The notes under the pieces: model-generated
What the model was told of the DNA's origin: nothing
What the model saw: only the letters and a program-made list of their open reading frames with translations
The model's database searches: none
In this document: piece by piece, positions 29,895 to 37,500 of the stretch
Layout: every line of letters begins with the position of its first letter
Position numbering within the stretch: the first letter of the stretch is position 1
DNA from: Balamuthia mandrillaris
Lineage: Eukaryota; Discosea; Longamoebia; Balamuthiidae
Direction of reading: 5' to 3'
DNA: 37,500 nt
NCBI GenBank assembly: GCA_031835245.1
Contig: JAVKOQ010000013.1
Coordinates: 112,501-150,000, forward strand
Made by a program: the position numbers and the translations under genes

Positions 29895-30995
29895 ATGTTG
29901 CTGTTGCTCTGTTTGTTGATGCTGGCAAGCCAAGTCGCTGTGCTGAACGCACAAGGAGGCGCTCCAATGCCGGAGAATTACCGTCTGGAAGATGAGCCAT
30001 TCATTCTTCAGACCAGCAACGCCCAAATACGAATGCGGTCCCAGCCCAGCCCTTCTCCCAACTTTCTGCTCCTTCCCATCAGCCCAAACAGCGGCCAAGT
30101 GTTGGAGCAATATTGGGTGCACTTCCAGGTGTGGAGAACCACTGTTCCGGACTTGGGGCTTATAAGAACACGCAATGATTATCTTATCTCTCATCTTTAT
30201 TCTCCCGAAGTTGCTCTCACCTCTTTCCCGCCAAATCACAGTTACGGAGATTTAGACTTGAGAAATATTCTAGAACCACGAACACACATAAATAGAGTTC
30301 CTATGTATCCGCACACACCCGCCGGAAACCGACACACACAACACACACACGTATACACACACTTTGTACTGCACTCTTACTCTTAATACAGTGTTCTTAG
30401 TGATACTTCCGCATATCTGCGCCTTTCCTATTTAATAGGGCTCGTTTTTTATTGGGATGACGCGGACAACTGGAATGTTGAGAAACGGAAGAGCTGGAGC
30501 AGTGGAGTTTCATGACCCTCAATGGCGACTCTCGTGCCTATGTTAACCATACAGTCACCAAAACAAACGTCACCTTTCAATTCGGGTACTTCCTTTCCTC
30601 TTGTTGTCATTTAGTTCTTCTTCTTCTTCTTCTTCTTCTTCTTCTTCTTCTTCTTCTTCTTCTTCTTTTCCCTCGCTTCCTTATTCCTTGATCACAGCAA
30701 ACCGAAAAACATACCACAAAAATAGGGATAGAGAGGTATCATACCCGAGCGACACATTCAAGTTCACTGTGGGCTCTGCGAATATGACTGTTTTTCCTGT
30801 GGACCAAGACCTCCTCTATTTGGAGCAATACAAGCTCATATCATCTCATCCTGTCACCAACGGAACAGCTTCTCATGGTTATTTGCCCAACTACCAAGAA
30901 GTCTTTGACGTCGAAACAGCCTTCTTCAAGTTCTCTTACACAGCCGTTCGTTTTCTTTTCCTTCTTCTTGTGCTTCTTTCTTCTTCCTTCTTCCT

Positions 30996-31031
<36 letters not shown>

Positions 31032-31389
31032 TTCTTTGCAGCTAAACTTCTCGTTGAGCGATGGAGAAATCTCTGCGGTGGACCTCTCCACCCCATGGGA
31101 ACCCATCCTGAATGAGAAGAACGAAACCACGGGCTTCATCATCACTTCACAGTTCAGCGTGGCGCAGGACATCATTTACGACCCTTCTCTTTCCATCTTG
31201 GTCACCGGCGATGGCCCCGAAGAGGAGGAGGAGGAGAGGGACGATGACTGGGAAACAACACGCATCCTCATCGCTGTGTTTGTCTCCCTTTCCGTGGTCT
31301 TGGTCTTGCTCACCATCGTCGGGACGGTCTTCTTCCTGAGAATGAGAGCCAAGAGAAAGATCAACCAAGAGGAGTCAGTGAACTACTGA
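29895..31389 (+). pseudogene. Type I membrane protein, family member C (broken copy of B)
   Basis: This is laid out like B: signal peptide and ectodomain from ATG 29895, intron 30586-30725, exon 30726-30945, intron 30946-31041, exon 31042-31389. The first exon is interrupted at 30160 by a 277-bp insertion with a 5-bp duplication (GGGCT), which brings an in-frame stop. Just downstream it also lacks seven bases that B has (in the stretch coding VEKGETEE) and a further codon. By contrast 30726-31389 appears identical to B. It may still yield a truncated secreted product, but no full-length membrane protein. Intron 1 has an expanded TTC repeat (about 30616-30668). Confidence 0.8.
30161..30437 (+). 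mobile_element. Unclassified 277-bp insertion with 5-bp target duplication
   Basis: Absent from paralogue B, it is flanked by GGGCT at 30156-30160 and 30438-30442. It begins TATAAGAACACG and ends TATTTAATA, with at best very short terminal inverted similarity. Inside are a CA-rich tract (about 30310-30362) and a TTTCCCGCCAAA motif. There are no GT-AG ends, so it is not an intron, and there is no coding capacity. It could be a non-autonomous DNA transposon; the class is not settled. Confidence 0.55.
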
Positions 31390-31494
31390 AAGCTCCACGA
31401 AACCACGAAAAATGTGATGTAATTCTAAGCAGCAGCACTTTGTTGAAACCAAAAAAAAAATGATCATTGTTTTGCTTGTGCAAAAAGTGGTGGC

Positions 31495-32262
31495 TCAGCG
31501 GCCCCACCAAGAGAGACCCACATGGAGATGTTCACAGAAGGAAGGGTCCTTGAAGGTGATCTCGTAGGTGGCGGAAGTGTTGAGGTACTCCTCCGTCTCT
31601 TCATCGTTCTCGTAGTCCACATTCACTTCTTTTACCTCCTGTTTGTTTATTTTTTTAACGGCGGTGGTAGGAAGTAATGTGAAAAACTCGCAAGGAGAGA
31701 GAGGGGAGGGAAAAGCAAAGAGAGAAGAGGAGCACACCTCGATGAAAGGTTCGAAAAAGGAGTGGGGATAGTCATAGTGAGAAATCCATTCAGGACCCTC
31801 GTTGGCATTCTTGCTGATGACTGTCATCTTCACCCCGTTGAAATCCACATCGTTCAGGGCGGCAATGGCCCGCTGCGCCTCCTCCGCGTTGGCAAAGGAC
31901 ACGTTCGCTTCGGAGGGTTGCCCCTCGCCACCGCCCGACATGCCATAGCAGCCAACACGGCCAAAAGGCTTGGTGAGCTTCTCCAGGTCCTCCATGCTGC
32001 CATTGAAGTTCTTTATGAGGATGTCCCCGTTGGGCTGCCGCCAGATGGGGTGGTTGGTCAGCGGGCAGCTGGGCACCCGCTTATGGCTCACCCACTTGAA
32101 GGCTCCCGCGTCTTGCTCCGCGACGGCAGAGACCCAGAACGCCTTGGCCTCGGAGTCTTTTCCAGAGGGTGCCAAACCCATGGATTGCCCGGACTTGTAC
32201 TTGATGAGCACCACCTTGCCGTCCCTCTTCAGCACCTTGTAAAAGTAGATATCCGTCCCCAT
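31495..32262 (-). CDS. RRM-like protein, copy 2
   Basis: Two exons on the minus strand (32262-31738, 31638-31495), 222 residues, the same length and phases as copy 1. The N-terminus is MGTDIYFYKVLKRDGKVVL. The RRM-like half has ILIKNFNGSMEDLEKLTKPF and ANVSFANAEEAQRAIAALN, then FNGVKMTVISK. The C-terminal 48 residues are identical to copy 1, while the first exon differs at many positions, so the two halves have different histories. It is tail to tail with member C and divergent from NOP10. Confidence 0.8.
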   Translation of the reverse strand: MGTDIYFYKVLKRDGKVVLIKYKSGQSMGLAPSGKDSEAKAFWVSAVAEQDAGAFKWVSHKRVPSCPLTNHPIWRQPNGDILIKNFNGSMEDLEKLTKPFGRVGCYGMSGGGEGQPSEANVSFANAEEAQRAIAALNDVDFNGVKMTVISKNANEGPEWISHYDYPHSFFEPFIEVCSSSLFAFPSPLSPCEFFTLLPTTAVKKINKQEVKEVNVDYENDEETEEYLNTSATYEITFKDPSFCEHLHVGLSWWGR

Positions 32263-32539
32263 GTTTTGTGTTGTTTGCTTGCGTAAGTACTGCAGCCCAA
32301 AAAAAAAGGCCGTGCAGCGTGGTCTTTTATTTGCACTATATTAATTCATAATATAAATAACAAAAATTTTCCAAGAACAAATTTGGCCTTCCCACCCCTC
32401 GCGCGAACACATTCTTTACATTTTCTGTCTACAAAAAAAGAAACAACAGAAGGAAAAAAGAAAGAAGGCAAAAGGGGGGAAAGCTGCTGCTCCGCCAGGA
32501 AGAAAAAACAAACAAAATCCACTTTCGGTCTGTTCCAAG

Positions 32540-32930
32540 ATGCATCTGATGTACTACCTCGATGAGAACGGCAAGCGCGTTTATACGTTGAAGGTTCGTT
32601 CTTTTTGAAACGTTCTGGTTGTGAATCATTGTTTTTTGAGAAGGAAAATACAAAAACGGAACGAAATAAACTGAAACAGATTCCTCTCTCTTCACATTCA
32701 ACAACAGAAAATTGCTCCTGATGGCCGCCCTACCATGTCCGCTCATCCCGGTACGCTCCGTTTTTTATAAAACGAAAGGAAGAAAAAACATGCCACTGAC
32801 CTCTATTTCTTGTTTTTTTTTAAACAATCAAGCCCGGTTCTCTCCCGATGACAAGTATTCTCGTCACAGAGTCACTCTGAAGCGCCGATTCGGTCTTCTT
32901 CCGACACAGAGGCCACCCGAAGAGTACTAA
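32540..32930 (+). CDS. NOP10: H/ACA snoRNP subunit NOP10
   Basis: Three exons (32540-32593, 32709-32751, 32833-32930) give 64 residues, exactly the human length. The sequence [18 protein letters not shown], then [18 protein letters not shown] and [20 protein letters not shown], aligns throughout with NOP10, including the [12 protein letters not shown] signature. NOP10 binds the Cbf5/dyskerin catalytic subunit and is needed for rRNA and snRNA pseudouridylation (and telomerase RNP in some lineages). It acts in the nucleolus and Cajal bodies. The archaeal-type zinc ribbon cysteines are absent, as in other eukaryotes. The gene is divergent from RRM-like copy 2 (277-bp gap) and convergent with the next gene. 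Confidence 0.96.
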
Positions 32931-33092
32931 AAAAAGCGTTTTTGTTGTTGTTGCGGCCGATTTGGTTCTTTCTTTTAACAAAACGGTTTCCCCCCTTTTT
33001 CTTCGTTTTCTTTCTGCTTCTTCTTGTTCATGTTCTTCTTCACGTTGTTGTTATTCTTCTGCTTCTGCTTCCCACTTCTTTTTTTTTGGGGA

Positions 33093-33799
33093 TCAACTCA
33101 CTTGGTTTGTTGTTGCCGTTCGAAGACGTAACGTGGCGCAGAGGCCGAGGTGGTCGGAGATGTAAGGGTATTGCTTGGCCCCTGCCACCTCCTCCTTGGC
33201 CACCAACTTTATCTCTTCCACCCGCCACCTTTGCTCCTCCACTTCTCCTTCTAGCGATTCGTTCAACAAGTGGTGAGAGAGCAACCAAGAAAAAGAGAAC
33301 AGGGAGAGAGAGACATAGCGAGAGAAGAAGAAGAAGAAGAAGAAGAACGAACAAGAAGAAGAAGAAGAAGAAGAAGAAGCAGAAGAAGAACAAGAAGAAG
33401 AAGAACCTTCTTTGTGCTCATACAGCGTAATGCGGTCAAGGCGCTCACGCACGCCACGTCTGGTCCAGCCATTGCCATCCTCATCCTCATCGTCCTCGAT
33501 GGCTTGGTTGCTGTTGCGTTCCAACCACAGGTCTCGAAAGCCATCCGATGCAACGCTTGCATCGTCTTCGCTCGGTTGGCAGGCATTAAAGTCTCCCATC
33601 ATGAAGCACGCGGCCAACCTTCTCGCCCCTTCTTCTCTGTCGTCGTCCGCGTGAGACGAGGAAGCAGAAGACCGGAAGAAGAAGGAGGAGAGGGAGGTGG
33701 TGCGAAGCAACAACAAGTCATGAAGGAAACGAATCTGTTGAGCTCTCTTCGTGGCGTTGTTGCCACTCGTTAGATGCACTGTCACGGGATGTGGTTAGC

Positions 33800-33849
<50 letters not shown>

Positions 33850-34477
33850 GGATGAACCTGAAGCAAAAGTGAGGTAAGTTATGTCTTGCGATGAGGAGGA
33901 GGAAGAAGGAGGAGGGGAGGAGAACGGCACAAGCCCTATCAAAGCGGGTCGACCGCAAGCGTCCACCAGGCGAAGCGACGCGAAGGGAAAGCGGGAGAGC
34001 AAGGAGACCTTGAAGCCCTTCTCCTGCCCCTCCAGCCCGGAGAGGAAGTAGCCCCTCTCCCGGAGGAAAGCGCTCCGCTTGAGGAGGTCGTAGTGCCCCA
34101 CCATGTTCTCCTGCAGGGCGATCACGTGGGGCTGCTCTCGCTCCAGGAGGCGAAGCAGGGCGTTCATGCGCAGCGACAGATCGAGGGACTCTTTCATGAT
34201 GTTGAGCGTCAATAATTTGAGCGTGGAGGGTAACGGAGGGGGAGCGAGGTCGAGAGGAGAGGTGGAGGAGGGGGACGTTAAATCTACCGTCTGTGTTCCT
34301 CGAGAAGCGTCATCCGATCAGATCAACTCAACAAACAAAAGAACAAGAAGTACATCAACGAAAACAGACCAACCACGAGGAAGACGAAGGGTCGAAGCGA
34401 AGCATGGAGACGGGGACCACTTCATCCTTGCCCGTGCCTTTGAGGCGTGCTCTTTGTGCGGCCAGTGCTTCCAACAT
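33093..34477 (-). CDS. Endonuclease/exonuclease/phosphatase-family protein
   Basis: The minus-strand core is well supported: a block ending at 33858 (LLTLNIMKESLDLSLRMNAL, VIALQENM, GFKVSLLSRFPFA), exon 33778-33407 (VHLTSGNNATKRAQQIRFLH, CFMMGDFNACQPSEDD, RLDRITLYEHKE) and exon 33250-33093 (YISDHLGLCATLRL, TGA). The metal and catalytic positions of the EEP fold are readable: Asn in LTLN, Glu in QEN, GDFN, and SDH at the end. Members include tyrosyl-DNA phosphodiesterase 2, sphingomyelinases and inositol phosphatases; I cannot choose between them. The first exon probably starts at ATG 34477 (MLEALAAQRARLKG), 22-28 bp downstream of TATATAA (34499-34505), but its junction to the core is unresolved. 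Introns carry TC and TTC repeats. Confidence 0.72.
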
Positions 34478-34676
34478 GCTCTGCCCGCCTTACCTCTATT
34501 ATATATGCCTAAGTTTTTTTTGTCCACTTGAGAGGGAAGAAAAGAAAAGAAACGAAAGAAAGCAAACGAGCTACTTGTTGTTTTTGTTCTTCTTTCGCTT
34601 CTCCTTCTTCTGCTTTTTCTTCAAAGCACTTGAGAGTTCCGTTGAGATCGTTCACAGAAAGAGGAATGGTAGATTC

Positions 34677-34721
<45 letters not shown>

Positions 34722-34883
34722 AGCTCTGCCCGTTGCAGGTGATTTGCAGCTCGTTCCTATCTATCATGTTAGAGAGAAAGGGAGAAAGAGAGAAGAAAGA
34801 GAAAAGAGTGGAAGACGGGAAGAAGAATCACCTCGTACCATGATGTCACGAGAGTGTTGGCTGTAAGGAGTTCTTTTGTTTGT
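34478..34883. other. Gap between the EEP gene and NDUFAF5, possible small minus-strand gene
   Basis: This holds a TATA-like motif (34499-34505) and a TC/GA microsatellite (34681-34717). On the minus strand, ATGGTACGAG (34841-34832) is followed by a GT donor, a pyrimidine tract and an AG acceptor at 34761, then an open stretch ELQITCNGQS. Farther on is a Lys-rich open tail (ALKKKQKKEKRKKNKNNK, about 34560-34620). I could not link these into one gene. Confidence 0.3.
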
Positions 34884-36783
34884 TTAGAGGGTTTTGAACT
34901 CTCCCACCTGTTGGCTGAACTCCTTCATGGATGCTTTGGCGGAGCCTGGCGATAGTGCTTGTTGTTGAGATGGGTGTGGACTCCACCCTATCAAATACAC
35001 TATCTACAAATGAAAGCACAAACAAATAGGTGAGAATCAAGAAAAGCAGAGGAGAGAACAGGAGAGAAAGAGAGAGAGGAACAGGAGGAATGGAGAGAGC
35101 GAGAGTGAGAGGGAGAATGTACTTGGAAGGTGGCAGGCACACCGCCGTTTGGTTTGCCATAGAGGGCCTTGTAGGCAGCGGCTGCAGCATAAAAGGTGTC
35201 GCGTGGTACATACGGCCGCCTTGAGAGCTGTGCATTGCTCTCTCCCATCAAACGCAGTTCCTTCATCAGAACAAATGGATCCTTAAAGTCCACCACAATG
35301 GACTCTTGGTCCACTATTTAAAGAGAGTGTTGTGAGAATGAATGCGACAGAGAAAAAGAGATAGAGTCTGAAAAGAAAAACCAGTAGGTAAACCAAAGCG
35401 AGCTCTGGTGAGAAGGTCGCCAATGTCAGCCACGCCGGCAAATGGGGATACATGGTTGCTGATGCCTCCCTCCCTCTCCTGCTCGCCCACCAGGAAAGCA
35501 TTCCTCAGCTCCCAAAGGGTGGCCTCTCCAAACATGGAGGCCAGGAAGAGACCATCTGGCTTTAAGACCTGTTGCACCTGACGAAACACTCCCGGAAGGT
35601 CGTTCACCCAATGTAAGCTGAGATTGCTGACGACAAGGTCGAAACTGTGTTTGGCGAATGGAAGGCTTTCCTCGTCTCCTAACACCTTGTGAACTTTCAC
35701 TGCGTTGTTTTTGAAAAAAATACAAACTGTACTGTAAGCAGACGCACTGAGCAGAGAGAGAGAGAGATGAGAGATGATGAGATGATGAGAGATGATGAGA
35801 GATGATGAGAGATGAGAGATGAGAGATGAGAGATGAGAGATGAGAGATGAGAGATGAGAGATGAGAGATGAGAGATGAGAGATGAGAGATGAGAGATGAG
35901 AGATGAGAGATGAGAGATGAGAGATGAGAGATGAGAGATGAGAGATGAGAGATGAGAGATGAGAGATGAGAGATGAGAGATGAGGGAGACAGAGAAAAGG
36001 GATACGTTTGGAGGATGCTTGTGGCTCTGGGTCTTGCTGCAGCTGGATATCTAATTAAGAAGAAGAAGAACAAGAACAAGAACAAGAAGAACAAGAAGAA
36101 GAAGATGAAGAAGAAGAAGAAGAAGAAGAAGAAGAAGGAGAAGAAGAAGAAGAAGAAGAAGAAGAAGAAGAAGAAGAAGAAGAACAAGAGCAAGAACAAG
36201 AACAAGAACAAGAACAAGAAGGAGAAGCAGAAGCAGCAAGAGAAGCAGAACGGAATGTGAGTTAGTAGCTCTTTAATAGTTTCTCTCCAAACTCACCTGA
36301 AGAGTTTAACCGAACAACACTCTCCACGCCCGGTACCGACTCCAAGTAAGGCACCACAGAAGAGCCACCACAACCCAGTTCCAACACATCAGGAAACTTT
36401 CGATCCAACATATCCTTTTTTTAAAAAGAGAACTGTTGTGAACATGTCCTTCATCTCTTCACTCAGATACACGTAGTAAGAGTACATACGTGCAAACGGT
36501 CAGTGAGACGAGAGCCAACTTCCTTGCGCAGGTACTGGTATTCCTCGAAATCAGGGCTCAACGCTGCCCGGTCCTTCTGCAGCTGTTTGGCCTTTCGATT
36601 GAACACCGTCATGCTGTCCTGGTCTTGGTGAGGACCGCGGTGAGAGCTGCTGTAGCTTCTTCTTCGTGGTAGTGAGAAGGAGGAGGAAGAGGAGGACGAG
36701 AAGAAGCGGAAGGTCTGCTTCTTGCACACGCTACACCCCAAGGGCCCTTCCAACTTGTTTGTAAGTCGATGGCTGCCTCTCAT
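34884..36783 (-). CDS. NDUFAF5: Complex I assembly factor 5 (arginine-hydroxylating methyltransferase-like)
   Basis: Six exons on the minus strand (36783-36490, 36414-36297, 36050-36006, 35699-35382, 35313-35123, 35003-34884) give 361 residues (human 345). The first ~55 residues are basic, Ser-rich and Arg-rich ([11 protein letters not shown]), as in a mitochondrial presequence. Then come [17 protein letters not shown] and [18 protein letters not shown] motif I at LELGCGGSS (about 109-117); [59 protein letters not shown]; and [12 protein letters not shown]. These match NDUFAF5, which hydroxylates an arginine of the NDUFS7 subunit during early complex I assembly in the matrix. Introns 2 and 3 are filled with TTC and TCATCTC repeats. 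Confidence 0.94.
35755..35985 (-). repeat. 7-bp TCATCTC minisatellite in NDUFAF5 intron 3
   Basis: GAGATGA (plus strand) repeats about 25-30 times, with some longer GATGAGATGAT variants on the left, inside the intron 36005-35700. On the sense strand it is pyrimidine-rich. Confidence 0.9.
36056..36231 (-). repeat. TTC microsatellite in NDUFAF5 intron 2
   Basis: A GAA/CAA-type trinucleotide tract on the plus strand (TTC/TTG on the sense strand) fills most of the intron 36296-36051 and runs almost to the acceptor. Confidence 0.9.
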
Positions 36784-36821
36784 CTTTCGCCTTTCGGTCT
36801 TCTTCTCCTCTTGATTTTATT

Positions 36822-36829
36822 TGTCGACA
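36822..36829. promoter_or_regulatory. TGTCGACA palindrome upstream of NDUFAF5
   Basis: One exact copy lies 39-46 bp upstream of the NDUFAF5 ATG, in the gap to the malic enzyme gene. It is the closest to a start codon of all copies in the window. Confidence 0.5.
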
Positions 36830-36839
36830 ACTCGAAGCC

Positions 36840-36995
36840 AGGATAGGAGATAGGACAAGGGAGAGGACAGGAGCTAGGACAGGAGCTAGGATAGTGGAGA
36901 GGATAGGGGAGAGGATAGGAGATAGGATAGGAGAGAGGATATGAGAGAGGATAGGAGTGAGGAGAGGAGATAGGTTACGGGAGAGGAGAAAGGCA
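36840..36995. repeat. Degenerate GGATAGGAGA-type minisatellite
   Basis: Imperfect ~10-bp units (AGGATAGGAGAT, AGGACAGGAGCT, AGGATAGGAGAG and variants) repeat for about 155 bp between NDUFAF5 and the malic enzyme gene. It lies outside coding sequence and is purine-rich on the plus strand. Confidence 0.85.
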
Positions 36996-37091
36996 GGCGA
37001 GAAGGAAAGAGCGAGAGAGGTTTGTTGAAGCGGTGGGGAGAAACACTAGTTATACATAAAGTGAATGAGGTGCCGGTGGAAGAAGCACCGC

Positions 37092-37500
37092 TTAGTGCTT
37101 GGCGTAAGTGTACTCGGGGAGCATGCGCAGGTCAGGCGGTGCTGTATAGCCATCCGGAGCGTGGATCAGAGGCACGTAGGCGGGAGCATACATGGAACTG
37201 TCCACCAAGTCGACCAACTCCTTTTCGGTTCTGGGTTCCGGTATTCTTGCCACTCCTTCATCAAACGCAGTGCGACACACTATAAAACATTAAGCTTAAC
37301 GTTAGAATGAAGAGAGAAAATAGAAGAGGAGAGCAAAAGTGAAACCTTCAATAGCAATGGCTTTTGAAACGTCGCGAATGGCATGAATGGCGGGATAGCA
37401 CTTGCCAACCTGCACATCCTCCTCCGGCACCAACGAAGCCAAGGTCTTGGCCGCCACATAAAACATGCTGTCAGTAACCTTCCTCGCCTGACAGATGGTG
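37092..37500 (-). CDS. Malic enzyme, C-terminal part (runs off the right edge)
   Basis: Two minus-strand exons are visible: one from beyond 37500 to 37346 and the last from 37279 to 37092 (TAA), joined in phase 1. They read VTDSMFYVAAKTLASLV, EEDVQVGKCYPAIHAIRDVS, KAIAIEVCRTAFDEGVARIP and a tail YAPAYVPLIHAPDGY. The pattern D-x-M-F...AA..LA, then E-D...G..YP.....IR.VS..IA, is that of the C-terminal domain of NAD(P)-dependent malic enzyme, which decarboxylates malate to pyruvate. Coenzyme use and compartment cannot be judged because the N-terminus and nucleotide fold are outside the window. It is on the same strand as NDUFAF5, upstream of it. Confidence 0.85.

Noticed and set aside
30161-30437. 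The insertion in member C as a newly gained intron
   Set aside because: Its ends are not GT-AG or AT-AC in any placement allowed by the 5-bp duplication.
35755-36231. Repeat arrays near NDUFAF5 as a CRISPR-like array
   Set aside because: They are 7-bp and 3-bp simple repeats without unique spacers, inside introns of a eukaryotic gene.

Overview
This is eukaryotic nuclear DNA from a compact genome. It holds about 17 protein genes on both strands, many split by short GT-AG introns, plus one U1 snRNA gene. Introns of 50-300 bp, intergenic gaps often of 35-450 bp, a mid-range base composition and long pyrimidine microsatellites inside introns suit a free-living protist. Gene content (ALDH8A1, GANAB, ANAPC4, GLRX3, LTV1, DOLK, NOP10, NDUFAF5, malic enzyme) is general for eukaryotes. 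My best guess is an amoebozoan of the Acanthamoeba/Balamuthia kind, but no sequence here proves the taxon. All exon joins were worked out by hand from splice signals, reading phase and family conservation.

Left part (1-8 kb): the last two exons of an unidentified gene; a 76-residue unknown protein; a U1 snRNA gene on the minus strand; mitochondrial ribosomal protein uL22m; the kynurenine-pathway dehydrogenase ALDH8A1, head to head with a small cupin; and a secreted protein built of Ig-like repeats that look like those of Bacteroidetes surface proteins.

Middle (8-25 kb): glucosidase II alpha (13 exons), APC/C subunit 4, monothiol glutaredoxin 3 (tail to tail with APC4, 35 bp apart), a leucine-rich repeat protein with ten very uniform repeats, and the divergent pair LTV1 (40S biogenesis) and dolichol kinase. 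Glucosidase II and dolichol kinase both serve ER N-glycosylation. Several upstream regions here carry copies of the palindrome TGTCGACA, which looks like a shared promoter element.

Right part (25-37.5 kb): a lineage-specific family of type I membrane proteins (three copies, one broken) interleaved with RRM-like genes (two copies plus a remnant). Two membrane/RRM pairs form a duplicated cassette with a 664-bp tract that appears identical, and a retroelement fossil lies between them. Then come NOP10, an endonuclease/exonuclease/phosphatase-family protein, the complex I assembly methyltransferase NDUFAF5, and the 3' end of a malic enzyme gene that runs off the right edge.
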